Positions 53,179 through 62,437 of a DNA stretch of 64,000 nt are shown here, in pieces. Source of the stretch: Lutibacter sp. (GTDB lineage: Bacteria > Bacteroidota > Bacteroidia > Flavobacteriales > Flavobacteriaceae). The notes under the pieces are model-generated. The model made no database searches. It saw only the letters and a program-made list of their open reading frames with translations, and was not told where the DNA came from. The translations under genes and the position numbers were made by a program. The DNA lies in assembly GCA_021647265.1 (NCBI GenBank), contig JAKIVA010000003.1, forward strand, positions 1 through 64,000. Direction: 5' to 3'. Positions within the stretch are counted from its first letter, which is position 1; every line of letters begins with the position of its first letter.

Positions 53179-53241
53179 ACGCTAATTTAGCATTTTGAAT
53201 GTTATTTCAAAAATAATTACTACTTAATATTTAAATTAACA

Positions 53242-53304
53242 ACTAAAAAATTAGTTTAAACTAAATATTTAGTTATATTTGTATTGTTAAACTAAAAAAT
53301 TAGT
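53242..53304 (+). promoter_or_regulatory. Promoter with three BlaI-type operators
   Basis: Three near-identical 14-bp palindromes, ACTAAAAAATTAGT (53242-53255), ACTAAATATTTAGT (53260-53273) and ACTAAAAAATTAGT (53291-53304), flank the -7 box TATATTTG (53274-53281). They end 6 bp before the regulator's ATG. This is a plain autorepression layout. Confidence 0.8.
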
Positions 53305-53310
53305 TAAAGA

Positions 53311-53682
53311 ATGAATAAACAATTAACAAAGGTAGAAGAGCAATTAATGCAAGTTCTGTGGGAATTAAATGAAGCATCTGTTCAGGAAATTATTAATAAG
53401 CTACCTAATCCTAAACCTGCTTACAATACTGTTTCTACAATAATAAGAATTTTAGAAACTAAAAATTTTGTATCGCACAAACCAAAGGGTAGAGGCTATA
53501 TTTACTTTCCTTTGATTCAAAAGAACGATTATAGTAATCAGAGTTTACACAAAATAGTTGACAGTTATTTTGGAGGTTCTTTTAAAAATATGGTATCATT
53601 CTTTGTTGATAAAAATGATGTTGATTTTAAAGAATTAGATATAATAATGAAAGTTATAAATGATAAAAAAACAGAAAAATGA
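53311..53682 (+). CDS. BlaI/MecI/CopY-family transcriptional repressor
   Basis: A 123-residue winged-helix repressor: LTKVEEQLMQVLWELNEASV, then NPKPAYNTVSTIIRILETKN for the recognition helix and KPKGRGYIYFPLI for the wing. The C-terminal third is the dimerisation region. In the BlaI family, cleavage triggered by a membrane metalloprotease frees the promoter. Its operators lie just upstream. The stop overlaps the next gene's start by 4 bp (ATGA), so it pairs with the M56 peptidase. Confidence 0.93.
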   Translation: MNKQLTKVEEQLMQVLWELNEASVQEIINKLPNPKPAYNTVSTIIRILETKNFVSHKPKGRGYIYFPLIQKNDYSNQSLHKIVDSYFGGSFKNMVSFFVDKNDVDFKELDIIMKVINDKKTEK

Positions 53683-55187
53683 TAAATTATATAGTACAGG
53701 TAGTCCTTTTTCAGGCATTATTTTTAGCAGTATATGATTTCTTTTTACAAAAAGAAACGTTTTTTAAGTGGAATCGATTTTATTTATTAAGTACACCCAT
53801 ATTATCGTTTATCATACCATTGTTAAAGTTTGAAAGTATCCAAAAAACAATTCCACAAGAGTACATAGAGCAATTGCCAACAGTGTTTTTAAATCCGCAG
53901 GAAGTTATTGTGCAAGCCAATAAGTACAGTTCAGCACCCAATCATTTAGCAATAATTTTTTATGTTGGACTTGCTTTATTTTTAGTCTTATTTTTAATTA
54001 AACTATTTAAAATATTCCAATTAATTGCAACAAATAAAGTGCTTAAAAAAGAAAATTACTCTTTAGTATTGTTAGATAACAGACAATCAGCTTTTTCATT
54101 TTTCAACTATATTTTTATAAATAAACACTTGTTAAAAAGTGAGGATTTACAAATAATTAAACATGAGCTTGTACACTGTAAACAAAACCATACACTAGAT
54201 TTATTATTTTTTGAAATCTTAAAAATTGTGTTGTGGTTCAATCCAATGGTGTATGTGTATCAAAAACGCATCACATTATTACACGAATATATATCGGATG
54301 CTGAAGTGGTGTTAAAAACAGATAAAAAAATGTATTTCAATAAATTATTAGCTGAAACTTTTAATGTTGAAAACATTTCGTTTATCAATCAATTTTTTAA
54401 ACATTCATTAATCAAAAAAAGAATAGTTATGATTACAAAAGAAAAATCAAAAAAAATGAAACAATTAAAGTATTTATTAATGGTTCCTTTGTTGGTGAGT
54501 ATGTTGGTATATGTGTCATGTTCTAATGATTCTCAAATAGATATTGAACAGGTTGAGAAAATTTTAAATGAAGAAAACAGTATTTCAGAAGGAAAGTATT
54601 TTGAAGGTGAAAATGGGTTTAAAATGTTTGTAGGGACACATTTAGTAGGAGAAGTAGTTTCTATCGAGGAATATACGGAAAAAGAGAAGATGGTTTTTAA
54701 TAAATTTAAAAATATTGAAAACTCTAAGCTTGAAATAAGTATTATAATAAATGAAAATGGAGACAGGGTTTTTTTCGCTAAAACCAAATATTCTTCAAAT
54801 GAGAATAATAAAAAAATTAATGATAATGATGGGTCGATTCCTTTTGCAACAATTGAGGATGTTCCAGTTTTTCCTGGTTGTACAGGAACTAAATTGCAAT
54901 TAAGAACATGTTTACAAGAAAAAATAACATCATATGTGAGTTCTAATTTTAATTCTAAATTAGCAAATAGTCTTGGTTTAAAACCTGGTGTAAAACGAAT
55001 TTTTGTAATGTTTAAAATTGATAAAGAAGGAAATATTACAGATGTAAAATCAAGAGCACCTCACCAAAAATTGGCAGATGAAGCAATTAGAGTTATAAAC
55101 TTATTGCCAAAAATGATGCCAGGTAAACAAAATGGAAAGGCTGTAGGTGTTAAATATAGCTTGCCAATTGCTTTTAAAGTTGAATAA
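53679..55187 (+). CDS. BlaR1-like M56 metallopeptidase with C-terminal TonB domain
   Basis: A 502-residue membrane protein. Three N-terminal hydrophobic helices enclose the M56 peptidase region with zinc motif HELVHCKQNH and second-ligand region HEYISDAEV (about 160-210). A fourth helix lies near 265-282 (YLLMVPLLVSMLVYVSC). The periplasmic part ends in a TonB-like domain (about 400-502: VPVFPGCTG, VMFKIDKEGNITDVKSRAPH and VGVKYSLPIAFKV). A sensor in this position would cleave the repressor. The penicillin-binding domain of true BlaR1 is absent, so the signal is not a beta-lactam by this evidence. Confidence 0.88.
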   Translation: MINYIVQVVLFQALFLAVYDFFLQKETFFKWNRFYLLSTPILSFIIPLLKFESIQKTIPQEYIEQLPTVFLNPQEVIVQANKYSSAPNHLAIIFYVGLALFLVLFLIKLFKIFQLIATNKVLKKENYSLVLLDNRQSAFSFFNYIFINKHLLKSEDLQIIKHELVHCKQNHTLDLLFFEILKIVLWFNPMVYVYQKRITLLHEYISDAEVVLKTDKKMYFNKLLAETFNVENISFINQFFKHSLIKKRIVMITKEKSKKMKQLKYLLMVPLLVSMLVYVSCSNDSQIDIEQVEKILNEENSISEGKYFEGENGFKMFVGTHLVGEVVSIEEYTEKEKMVFNKFKNIENSKLEISIIINENGDRVFFAKTKYSSNENNKKINDNDGSIPFATIEDVPVFPGCTGTKLQLRTCLQEKITSYVSSNFNSKLANSLGLKPGVKRIFVMFKIDKEGNITDVKSRAPHQKLADEAIRVINLLPKMMPGKQNGKAVGVKYSLPIAFKVE

Positions 55188-55199
55188 TATAATAGTATT

Positions 55200-56456
55200 A
55201 TGAAAAAGATTATTGTAACATTAATAATACTAATGTTAGCAGTAAAAGCCGAAGCACAGTCTTCGGTTTTTACCGTTGTAGATAGTTTATTACTTAAAGG
55301 AAATTATCAAGAGGCTTTGGTACAATTAGAAAATGAATACAACAAAACAGTTAAGATTTATGCTAAAATAGCTAGCATATATCAATCTATAGGAGATTTT
55401 AACAAAGCCATTCAATTTTATGAGAAAGCGTTAAATATTGAAGATAGAGAAGCTATAAAAGTAAAATTAGGAGCAGTGTATAATTCAGCAGGATTTTCAT
55501 CCAAAGCAATTTTAATTTATGAGGATATTATAAAAATAGATACTTCAAATTTATTGGTAGCAAATAGCTTAGGTAAATTGTATTTAGTTAAAAAGAAAGC
55601 AACAAGAGCAGAGAAAATATTTCAGTTTTTAATAAAAAAAGATACAGTAAATCCAAATTATCCATATCAATTGGCAAAATCTTTAGCGAAACAAAGTAAA
55701 AAATTAGCAATGGGACAAAGCTATTTAGATGCTTATAATCTAGATACCCTTCACCTTAAAAGTATTTATGAATTGGCTAAGTTTTTTAAAGAACTAAAAT
55801 ATAGAGATTCAACAATGTTGTTTATAAATAAAGGGTTGAAAATTGATAGTGTAAATGTCAATTTTTTGCAATTAAAAGCTAATGTGTTGTATTTTTCAAA
55901 AGATTTTAAAGGCGCAATAACATATTTAAATAAATTGGATAGTTTAAATTTTAGATCTATAAACACCTATGAAATGTATGGGATGTGTTATTTAAATTTG
56001 AAAGACCATAATTTGGCAGAAAAATATTTTCAAAAAGCGTTAAGACTTGAAAGAAATAACTCTAAATTATTATATAGATTGGGAGCTTTGTATTATGAAA
56101 AGAAAGATTTTAATTTGGCTAAATTATATTTAACACAGTCTATTATGTACGGAAGAGCTGATTTGGATAAACAATTTCTTTTATCTGGGAAAATTGCTAA
56201 AGATGAATTTAATTTGAAGGTTGCAATTAAATTTTTTAAAGAGGCTGTTAAATACAATAGGAACAATTTAAATGCTTTATTTCAATTAGCACTTACTTCT
56301 GATTCTTATTTTAAGGATAAAAAAATAGCGTATAAATACTATAAAGATTTTGTTCAGAGGTTTGAAGGGAAAAATAAAAAATTGACTTTATATGCAAAGA
56401 ATAGAATTAAAGAGATAAAAAAAGAATACTTTATTAAAGGTGAAATTGTTGAGTAA
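55200..56456 (+). CDS. Periplasmic tetratricopeptide-repeat protein
   Basis: A 418-residue secreted protein: signal peptide (KKIIVTLIILMLAVKAEAQ) followed by TPR units over almost the whole length, for example YAKIASIYQSIGDFNKAIQF, EMYGMCYLNLKDHNLAEKYF and LLYRLGALYYEKKDFNLAKL. No catalytic domain. TPR arrays bind other proteins; here it follows the M56 peptidase gene by 12 bp, so it may be a partner of that sensor or of its TonB-like domain. The partner is not known. Confidence 0.8.
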   Translation: MKKIIVTLIILMLAVKAEAQSSVFTVVDSLLLKGNYQEALVQLENEYNKTVKIYAKIASIYQSIGDFNKAIQFYEKALNIEDREAIKVKLGAVYNSAGFSSKAILIYEDIIKIDTSNLLVANSLGKLYLVKKKATRAEKIFQFLIKKDTVNPNYPYQLAKSLAKQSKKLAMGQSYLDAYNLDTLHLKSIYELAKFFKELKYRDSTMLFINKGLKIDSVNVNFLQLKANVLYFSKDFKGAITYLNKLDSLNFRSINTYEMYGMCYLNLKDHNLAEKYFQKALRLERNNSKLLYRLGALYYEKKDFNLAKLYLTQSIMYGRADLDKQFLLSGKIAKDEFNLKVAIKFFKEAVKYNRNNLNALFQLALTSDSYFKDKKIAYKYYKDFVQRFEGKNKKLTLYAKNRIKEIKKEYFIKGEIVE

Positions 56457-56495
56457 CATAAAATGTTGTATTTTCACTTGTGGAAATAAATACAT

Positions 56496-56969
56496 ATGTT
56501 GAAACAATTAGCTGCTTTATTTTTTTTGTTGTCATTATTGGTGTCGTGTTCTTATTTTGAGAAAAAGTCGGAAATGACACCTATCCAAGAAGTAGATACA
56601 ATAGTTGATTTTAGTACTGTTGATGCCTTTCCTCTATTCCCAAAATGTAAAGATATTCCATCACGGAGCAAACAGCGAATTTGTTTTCAACTAGAAATGT
56701 CACAGTATATTTACGCATCCTTAAAACAATTTAAACTAAATGCTAAAGAGCTGGTAAATGATACTGTATTGGTGAAATTAAGAATCAATATTTTGGGAAA
56801 AACAAGTCTTTCAAGCATTCAAATTTCAAAAGAAACAAAAGAATTATTACCAAATTTTGATAGCTTAATAAAGGTAAGTTTACTGAGTTTACCAACATTA
56901 CAACCAGCAATAAAAAGAAATATGCCAGTTGCAACAGAATTTACATTACCAATAATTTTGAAAAATTAG
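56496..56969 (+). CDS. Lipoprotein with degenerate TonB-C-like domain
   Basis: A 157-residue lipoprotein (lipobox SLLVSCSYF). The mature part parallels the C-terminus of the M56 protein in the same operon: VDAFPLFPKCKD against VPVFPGCTG, a Cys a dozen residues on (RICFQLEM against RTCLQEKI), and final VATEFTLPIILKN against VGVKYSLPIAFKV. It looks like a duplicated TonB-C-like domain moved to a lipid anchor. Last gene of the blaI-type operon; the function is unknown. It is tail-to-tail with obgE, 2 bp apart. Confidence 0.7.
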   Translation: MLKQLAALFFLLSLLVSCSYFEKKSEMTPIQEVDTIVDFSTVDAFPLFPKCKDIPSRSKQRICFQLEMSQYIYASLKQFKLNAKELVNDTVLVKLRINILGKTSLSSIQISKETKELLPNFDSLIKVSLLSLPTLQPAIKRNMPVATEFTLPIILKN

Positions 56970-56971
56970 AA

Positions 56972-57964
56972 TTATTCATTTAACATCTTCCATAAGGTAT
57001 CTTTTAACTCTACTAAACCTTGTTGTGCAATAGATGAAATAAAAAGAGTTTCAATTCCTTTAGGTAATTCTTTTTTAATTTCATCTTTTAGTTCATCATC
57101 TAACATGTCCGATTTAGAAATAGCAAGTAACCTACTTTTATCTAATAATTCTGGATTGTGTTTTTTGAGTTCATTTAGTAAAATAGCATACTCTTTATTA
57201 ATATCATCTGAATCAGCAGGTATTAAAAATAGTAAGGTTGAATTTCTTTCAATATGGCGTAAAAAACGGTGTCCAAGCCCTTTTCCTTCAGCAGCACCTT
57301 CAATTATTCCAGGGATATCGGCCATTACAAATGTTTGAAAATCACGGTATTTTACAATCCCTAAGTTAGGTTTCAAGGTTGTAAATGCATAATCGGCAAT
57401 TTTAGGTTTAGCAGCGGTAAGTACCGAAAGTAATGTAGATTTTCCGGCATTTGGAAAACCAACCAAACCAACATCAGCCAGTAATTTTAATTCTAATTGA
57501 AACCATCCTTCTTTACCGTCAATTCCAGGTTGTGCATATCGAGGTGTTTGATTTGTAGACGACCTAAAGTTCCAGTTTCCAAGTCCACCCATTCCGCCTT
57601 CTAATAAAATTTGTTCCGTATTTTCAGTCGTAATTTCAAAAAGTATTTCTTGAGTTTCGCTATCTCTCACAATAGTTCCCAAAGGAACATCAACATAAAC
57701 ATCGGCACCATCTTTTCCGGTACTTCGTGATTTACTACCATGACCACCATGTTCAGCTCGAAAGTGTTTGTTAAATTTTAAGTGAAATAAGGTCCATAAA
57801 TTAGGGTTAGCGCGTAAAATGATATGTCCACCACGACCACCATCACCACCGTCAGGACCTCCTTTGGTAATGTATTTTTCTCTATGTAAATGTACAGATC
57901 CACCACCTCCTTTTCCAGAGCTCGCATAAATCTTTGTGTAATCAACAAAATTTCCTTCAGTCAT
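56972..57964 (-). CDS. obgE: GTPase ObgE/CgtA
   Basis: A ribosome-associated GTPase of 330 residues. The N-terminal Obg fold is glycine-rich (SSGKGGGGSVHLHREKYITK, GGPDGGDGGRGG). The G domain has G1 GFPNAGKSTL, switch GLGHRFLRHIERN preceded by ADIPGIIEGAAEGKG (G3), and G4 SKSD. Obg assists large-subunit maturation and stringent control. No C-terminal OCT domain, as usual in Bacteroidota. Possibly transcribed with the upstream HPRT-Adk gene, 66 bp away. Confidence 0.97.
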   Translation of the reverse strand: MTEGNFVDYTKIYASSGKGGGGSVHLHREKYITKGGPDGGDGGRGGHIILRANPNLWTLFHLKFNKHFRAEHGGHGSKSRSTGKDGADVYVDVPLGTIVRDSETQEILFEITTENTEQILLEGGMGGLGNWNFRSSTNQTPRYAQPGIDGKEGWFQLELKLLADVGLVGFPNAGKSTLLSVLTAAKPKIADYAFTTLKPNLGIVKYRDFQTFVMADIPGIIEGAAEGKGLGHRFLRHIERNSTLLFLIPADSDDINKEYAILLNELKKHNPELLDKSRLLAISKSDMLDDELKDEIKKELPKGIETLFISSIAQQGLVELKDTLWKMLNE

Positions 57965-58030
57965 TTGTAATAATCTTATTTTGTTTTATTAAATAAAGAA
58001 AAATAAAGATGTTTGTATTGGCAATAGTTT

Positions 58031-59146
58031 TTACAAGTTATCAATTATTTTAGATAATCGCAAAGTAATTTCATCAATACTTCCCACTCCATTAACTCCA
58101 AAATACTTATTTTGAGCTTGATAGTAATCTTTTAAAATTTCAGTTTTTGTACTGTATTCGTTAAAACGATTACGAATTTTAGCATTATCTTGATCATCAG
58201 GTCTTCCACTGGTTTTACCTCGCTCCAATAAGCGTTTAACTAACACATCTTCTGGCACTTCTAAAGCAACCATTCCATTAACTATTTCACCTTTCTCAGC
58301 TAAAAATTTGTCGAGTGCTCTTGCTTGAAATTCTGTTCTTGGAAATCCGTCAAAAATAAATCCGTTTGCTCCTAGGCTTTTCTCAACTTCAGCTTTTAAC
58401 ATTTTTATAGTAACTTCATCGGGTACCAAATTCCCTTTGTCCATGTACCATTGGGCAAGTTTTCCAAGTTCGGTCTTATTTTTAATATGATGCCTAAATA
58501 CATCTCCTGTTGAAATATGAACAAGGTTGTATTTTTCTTTTAATATTTTAGCTTGTGTTCCTTTCCCTACGCCAGGAGGGCCAAATAAAACTATATTTTT
58601 TAATTTTGGCGTGGATGTGAGTTGATAAATATCAGTAAGGTTTCTACCTATACCATCATAATCTAGGCCATAACCAACTATAAATTTATTAGGTATTGAA
58701 ATACCAATATAATCTATAGGTAAATCTTTTTTAAAGACATCTGGTTTAAAGAATAGCGTAGCAATTTTAAGTTGCTTTACTTTTTTATCTTTAAAAATTT
58801 TATATATTTCTTGAAGTGTGTTTCCAGTATCAACAATATCTTCCAAAATCACAACAGTTCTTCCTTCTAAACTCTCATTTAAACCAACTAATTCTTTTAT
58901 TTTACCTGTAGAATTGGTTCCTTCATAAGAGGATAGCTTAACAAATGACACTTCACAATTACCGGTATATCGCCTCACAAAATCAGCAACAAACATAAAA
59001 CTTCCATTTAGAATGCCTATAAATAACGGGTTTTCATCTTTACAGTCTTTGTAAACTTGTTTTACTAGTTGTTCTATTACTTCTGTTATTTTTTCTTCAG
59101 AAATATATGTTTTAAAATATTTATCGTGTAGTTTAATAATACTCAT
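58031..59146 (-). CDS. Fusion of hypoxanthine phosphoribosyltransferase and adenylate kinase
   Basis: One 371-residue frame carries two purine enzymes. Residues 1-178 are a hypoxanthine/guanine phosphoribosyltransferase with PRPP loop VVILEDIVDTGNTL (about 98-111) and GYGLDYDGIGRNL. Residues 183-371 are an adenylate kinase: P-loop FGPPGVGKGTQ (189-197), NMP-binding HISTGDVFRHHIK, FDGFPRTEFQA, and a short LID with RGKTSGRPDD. No stop or frameshift lies between them. The fusion would couple IMP/GMP salvage with AMP/ADP balance. The gene is named after neither enzyme alone here. Confidence 0.95.
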   Translation of the reverse strand: MSIIKLHDKYFKTYISEEKITEVIEQLVKQVYKDCKDENPLFIGILNGSFMFVADFVRRYTGNCEVSFVKLSSYEGTNSTGKIKELVGLNESLEGRTVVILEDIVDTGNTLQEIYKIFKDKKVKQLKIATLFFKPDVFKKDLPIDYIGISIPNKFIVGYGLDYDGIGRNLTDIYQLTSTPKLKNIVLFGPPGVGKGTQAKILKEKYNLVHISTGDVFRHHIKNKTELGKLAQWYMDKGNLVPDEVTIKMLKAEVEKSLGANGFIFDGFPRTEFQARALDKFLAEKGEIVNGMVALEVPEDVLVKRLLERGKTSGRPDDQDNAKIRNRFNEYSTKTEILKDYYQAQNKYFGVNGVGSIDEITLRLSKIIDNL

Positions 59147-59161
59147 GGCATCAATTTATTA

Positions 59162-59169
59162 CAAATTTA
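59162..59169 (-). promoter_or_regulatory. -7 box upstream of the HPRT-Adk fusion
   Basis: Minus strand TAAATTTG fits TAnnTTTG, 16 nt before the ATG. No clear TTG at the right distance. Confidence 0.35.
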
Positions 59170-59224
59170 AGAATCAATAAAGAATAATAGATTTTATTTT
59201 GAATTTATTTGCTAATTTGAAATA

Positions 59225-59258
59225 CAAAAACCGTTTTGACAATTCAAAACGGTTTTTG
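59225..59258 (-). terminator. Terminator of secDF
   Basis: CAAAAACCGTTTT (59225-59237) pairs perfectly with AAAACGGTTTTTG (59246-59258), 8-nt loop. It lies 20 bp after the secDF stop. Confidence 0.85.
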
Positions 59259-59277
59259 ATAGCTTGTTTATTTTTTA

Positions 59278-62268
59278 TTATTTGATGTTTTTGTCTAGTT
59301 TTTTAACAGAATCATACAATATTGGAGAGGCGATAAAAAGTGATGAATATGTACCAACAACAATACCTACAATTAATGCAAACATAAAGCCTTTTATAGA
59401 ATCTCCACCAAATAAGAAGATAGCAAATAATACCACTAACGTAGTTAATGAAGTATTAATTGTTCTTCCCAATGTAGTACTCAAAGCCTTATCGATTACG
59501 GTTGAAAATTTCCAAGTAGTATGTGTATTAGCAAATTCTCGAATTCTATCAAATACAATAACAGTATCATTAATTGAGTATCCTAAAACCGTTAAAATTG
59601 CTGCAATAAAAGATTGTCCAATTTCCATATCAAAAGGTAAAATTTTATTGAATAATGAGAAAATTCCAATTACAATCAACACATCGTGGAATAATGCGGC
59701 AACAGCACCTAAACTGTATTGCCATTTTCTAAATCTAAATAGGATATATAAAAATATAACTAATAAGGAACCAAGAATAGCCCAGCCCGCAGCAGTTTTA
59801 ATATCATCGGCAATTGTTGGCTCTACTTTAATGGAACTCAAAATCCCCGTTGTTTTTACACCACCATAACCTGGCTTAAAAGCCTCTAATGTAACATCAG
59901 CTGGAATGTATTTTTTTAATCCTTTATATAATAAATCTTGTACTTCTCCATCAATGTGGTTTCCTTCTTCGTCTATTTTATATTTAGTTGTTATTTTTAA
60001 TTGGTTTGAAGCTCCATATGTTTTTACCTCTGGTGCACTTCCAAAAACATCTTTCAAACTTTCTGAAACATCAGTTGCGCTCATAGGTTTTTCAAACTTC
60101 ACTACATAAGATCTACCACCAACAAAATCAACACCATAATTTAATCCTTTTGTAAATAGCGAACTTAACCCTATTATGATAAAAATACTTGAAATAATAT
60201 AAGCAACTTTACGTTTTTTTAAGAATTCAACATCAATATTTTGAAACCAATTTTTAGTGATATTTGTATTGAAAGTGAATTTTTTCCCTTTTGCAGCATA
60301 CCAATCAATTAATAACCGCGTAATAAATACAGCTGAAAATAATGAAGTTGCAATACCTACCATTAATGTGTACGCAAAACCTTTTACAGGTCCTGTACCA
60401 AATACATATAAGATAATACCTGTAAGCATTGTTGTTATGTTGGCATCAACAATTGCAGACAATGCACCTTTAAAACTAAATCCATAGGATATGGCAGCTT
60501 TAAGAGCCTTTCCTTTATTTAACTCTTCTTTAATTCTTTCAAAAATAATTACGTTTGCATCAACAGACATACCTATTGTTAAAATAATACCAGCAATTCC
60601 AGGGAGCGTTAATACAGCGCCAAATGCTGTTAGAATTCCAAAAATGAATAGGAGGTTAGTTGCTAAAGCAATATCCGCAATTGCACCTGCTTTACCATAG
60701 TAGAAAATCATCCAAATTAAAATTAATAATAGAGCTAATCCAAAAGAATTCATACTACTGTTAATTGCTTTTTGACCTAATGATGGTCCAACAATTGCTT
60801 TTTGTATTATATGTGCAGCAGCGGGTAATTTACCTGCTTTTAAAACGTTTGCAATATCCTGCGCTTCACTTACGGTCATACTTCCACCAGAGATAGAAGT
60901 TCTTCCTGTAGTAATTGGTGTATTAACTCTTGGAGCCGTATAAACATAATTATCTAGTACAACAGCTACAAATTTACCAACATTTTCGGTAGTCATTTTA
61001 CCCCATTGTTTTGAACCCATTGCATTCATTGTCATACTAACTTCAGGTTTTCCTGTTTGTCCATATTCCTGACTTGCATCATCAATTACATCACCTTCAA
61101 TAGGAGCAACATCTTCTCGGTTAGATTTTATACCATACAGTGCTATTCTATCTACACTTTCATTTGTTGATGGATCGGTTGAAGCAAAAGGTTTAGCATC
61201 CCAAAGAAATTTAATATATTTCATTTCATTAGGTAACTTAGCTCTAACACTCTTCATTGCTAAATAAGCGTTAACTTTAGCGGTGTCTGATACTTTTGCA
61301 GTTCCTAAAACGGAAGATATTTGATTTTCAGATTGAGGAATACTCGGTGTAAAAACAGAAAATAAATTTTCTATTTTTTTGCTAGCCAAAGAATCTGATA
61401 CTTCTCCTAATAAGTCGTCTAAATTGTCTTTAACTGAAGTGGTATCTGCTTTATTTTTTTCTTTTAAAAAGTTCTCAATAACACTGTTTGCAGCAAAAAA
61501 GAAGTTTGCAGTTTCCTGATTAGAATAAACTTCCCAAAATTGTAATTCAGCAGTGCTTTGTAGTAATTTCTCAACCCTGTCAATATCTTTAGCTCCGGGT
61601 AATTCTATTAAAATACGACCAGAATTTCCAATACGTTGAATATTTGGTTGTGTAACACCAAATTTATCTATACGACTACGTAAAACTTCAAAGGCTGTAT
61701 TTACTGAACCAGTAACTTCTTCTTCAATAATTGGTTTTACTTCCTCATCAGTTAGTTTAAAATTAATTTTTTCACGTAATGATTTATTTCCAAAAATACT
61801 AGGATCACTTAATTTAACAGTTCCGGCACTTGCTTTTTCAAATTCGTCATAAAATAAATCTAAAAAAGTTTTATCACTACTTTTTTGAGCTTCTGTAGCT
61901 TTTGCCAAAGCTTCATTGAATATAGGATTTTTAGAATTATTAGATAAGCCAATTAAAATATCTTTAACAGATACTTGCAATATGGCATTAATACCACCTT
62001 TTAAGTCTAAACCTAAATTTAATTCCTTATTTTTAATATCATTGTAGGTGAATTTTGCAAAACCTAAATCAATAATTGGTTTATTTGCAACAGAATCTAA
62101 ATAGTGTCCCTCTAACTTTGCTATTTCCTTACCATCGTCAGATTTAGATTCAGCATACGTTTTTGCTTTATCCTCAACGCCATTTGTAAACCAAGTGAAT
62201 GATAATTGATATAAACTCACTAATCCGAATAGAATAGCAAATAACTTTATAAGTCCTTTGTTTTGCAT
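59278..62268 (-). CDS. secDF: Fused protein translocase subunit SecDF
   Basis: A 996-residue fusion of SecD and SecF, the usual form in Bacteroidota. It uses the proton gradient to complete protein export through SecYEG. The SecD half has LNLGLDLKGGINAIL after the first helix, a periplasmic P1 region (about 80-480, here with a long insertion of low similarity), SMTVSEAQDIANVLKAGKLP and a six-helix block with MSVDANVIIFERIKEE. The SecF half starts near 660 with LNYGVDFVGGRSYVV and repeats the pattern (YSINDTVIVFDRIRE). secG, another Sec gene, lies elsewhere in the window. Confidence 0.97.
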   Translation of the reverse strand: MQNKGLIKLFAILFGLVSLYQLSFTWFTNGVEDKAKTYAESKSDDGKEIAKLEGHYLDSVANKPIIDLGFAKFTYNDIKNKELNLGLDLKGGINAILQVSVKDILIGLSNNSKNPIFNEALAKATEAQKSSDKTFLDLFYDEFEKASAGTVKLSDPSIFGNKSLREKINFKLTDEEVKPIIEEEVTGSVNTAFEVLRSRIDKFGVTQPNIQRIGNSGRILIELPGAKDIDRVEKLLQSTAELQFWEVYSNQETANFFFAANSVIENFLKEKNKADTTSVKDNLDDLLGEVSDSLASKKIENLFSVFTPSIPQSENQISSVLGTAKVSDTAKVNAYLAMKSVRAKLPNEMKYIKFLWDAKPFASTDPSTNESVDRIALYGIKSNREDVAPIEGDVIDDASQEYGQTGKPEVSMTMNAMGSKQWGKMTTENVGKFVAVVLDNYVYTAPRVNTPITTGRTSISGGSMTVSEAQDIANVLKAGKLPAAAHIIQKAIVGPSLGQKAINSSMNSFGLALLLILIWMIFYYGKAGAIADIALATNLLFIFGILTAFGAVLTLPGIAGIILTIGMSVDANVIIFERIKEELNKGKALKAAISYGFSFKGALSAIVDANITTMLTGIILYVFGTGPVKGFAYTLMVGIATSLFSAVFITRLLIDWYAAKGKKFTFNTNITKNWFQNIDVEFLKKRKVAYIISSIFIIIGLSSLFTKGLNYGVDFVGGRSYVVKFEKPMSATDVSESLKDVFGSAPEVKTYGASNQLKITTKYKIDEEGNHIDGEVQDLLYKGLKKYIPADVTLEAFKPGYGGVKTTGILSSIKVEPTIADDIKTAAGWAILGSLLVIFLYILFRFRKWQYSLGAVAALFHDVLIVIGIFSLFNKILPFDMEIGQSFIAAILTVLGYSINDTVIVFDRIREFANTHTTWKFSTVIDKALSTTLGRTINTSLTTLVVLFAIFLFGGDSIKGFMFALIVGIVVGTYSSLFIASPILYDSVKKLDKNIK

Positions 62269-62307
62269 CTTAATTTTTTTTAAAATAATTCAATTGTAAT
62301 AAACGTG

Positions 62308-62338
62308 CAAATATATAATTTCAAACAGGAACTAACAA
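62308..62338 (-). promoter_or_regulatory. secDF promoter
   Basis: Minus strand TTG (62336-62338), 20-nt spacer, TATATTTG (62308-62315), about 40 nt before the ATG. Confidence 0.55.
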
Positions 62339-62408
62339 TTCTTTTTTTGTTTTTATACTTATAAATTATTACATGGTTAATTATTTAAATTCTGAAGTAT
62401 GAATTTTA

Positions 62409-62416
62409 TATATTTG
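62409..62416 (+). promoter_or_regulatory. -7 box of the fhs promoter
   Basis: TATATTTG lies 21 nt before the fhs ATG. No TTG is found at the ideal distance upstream. Confidence 0.4.
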
Positions 62417-62437
62417 TATCCTAAATTTTTTAAAAGA

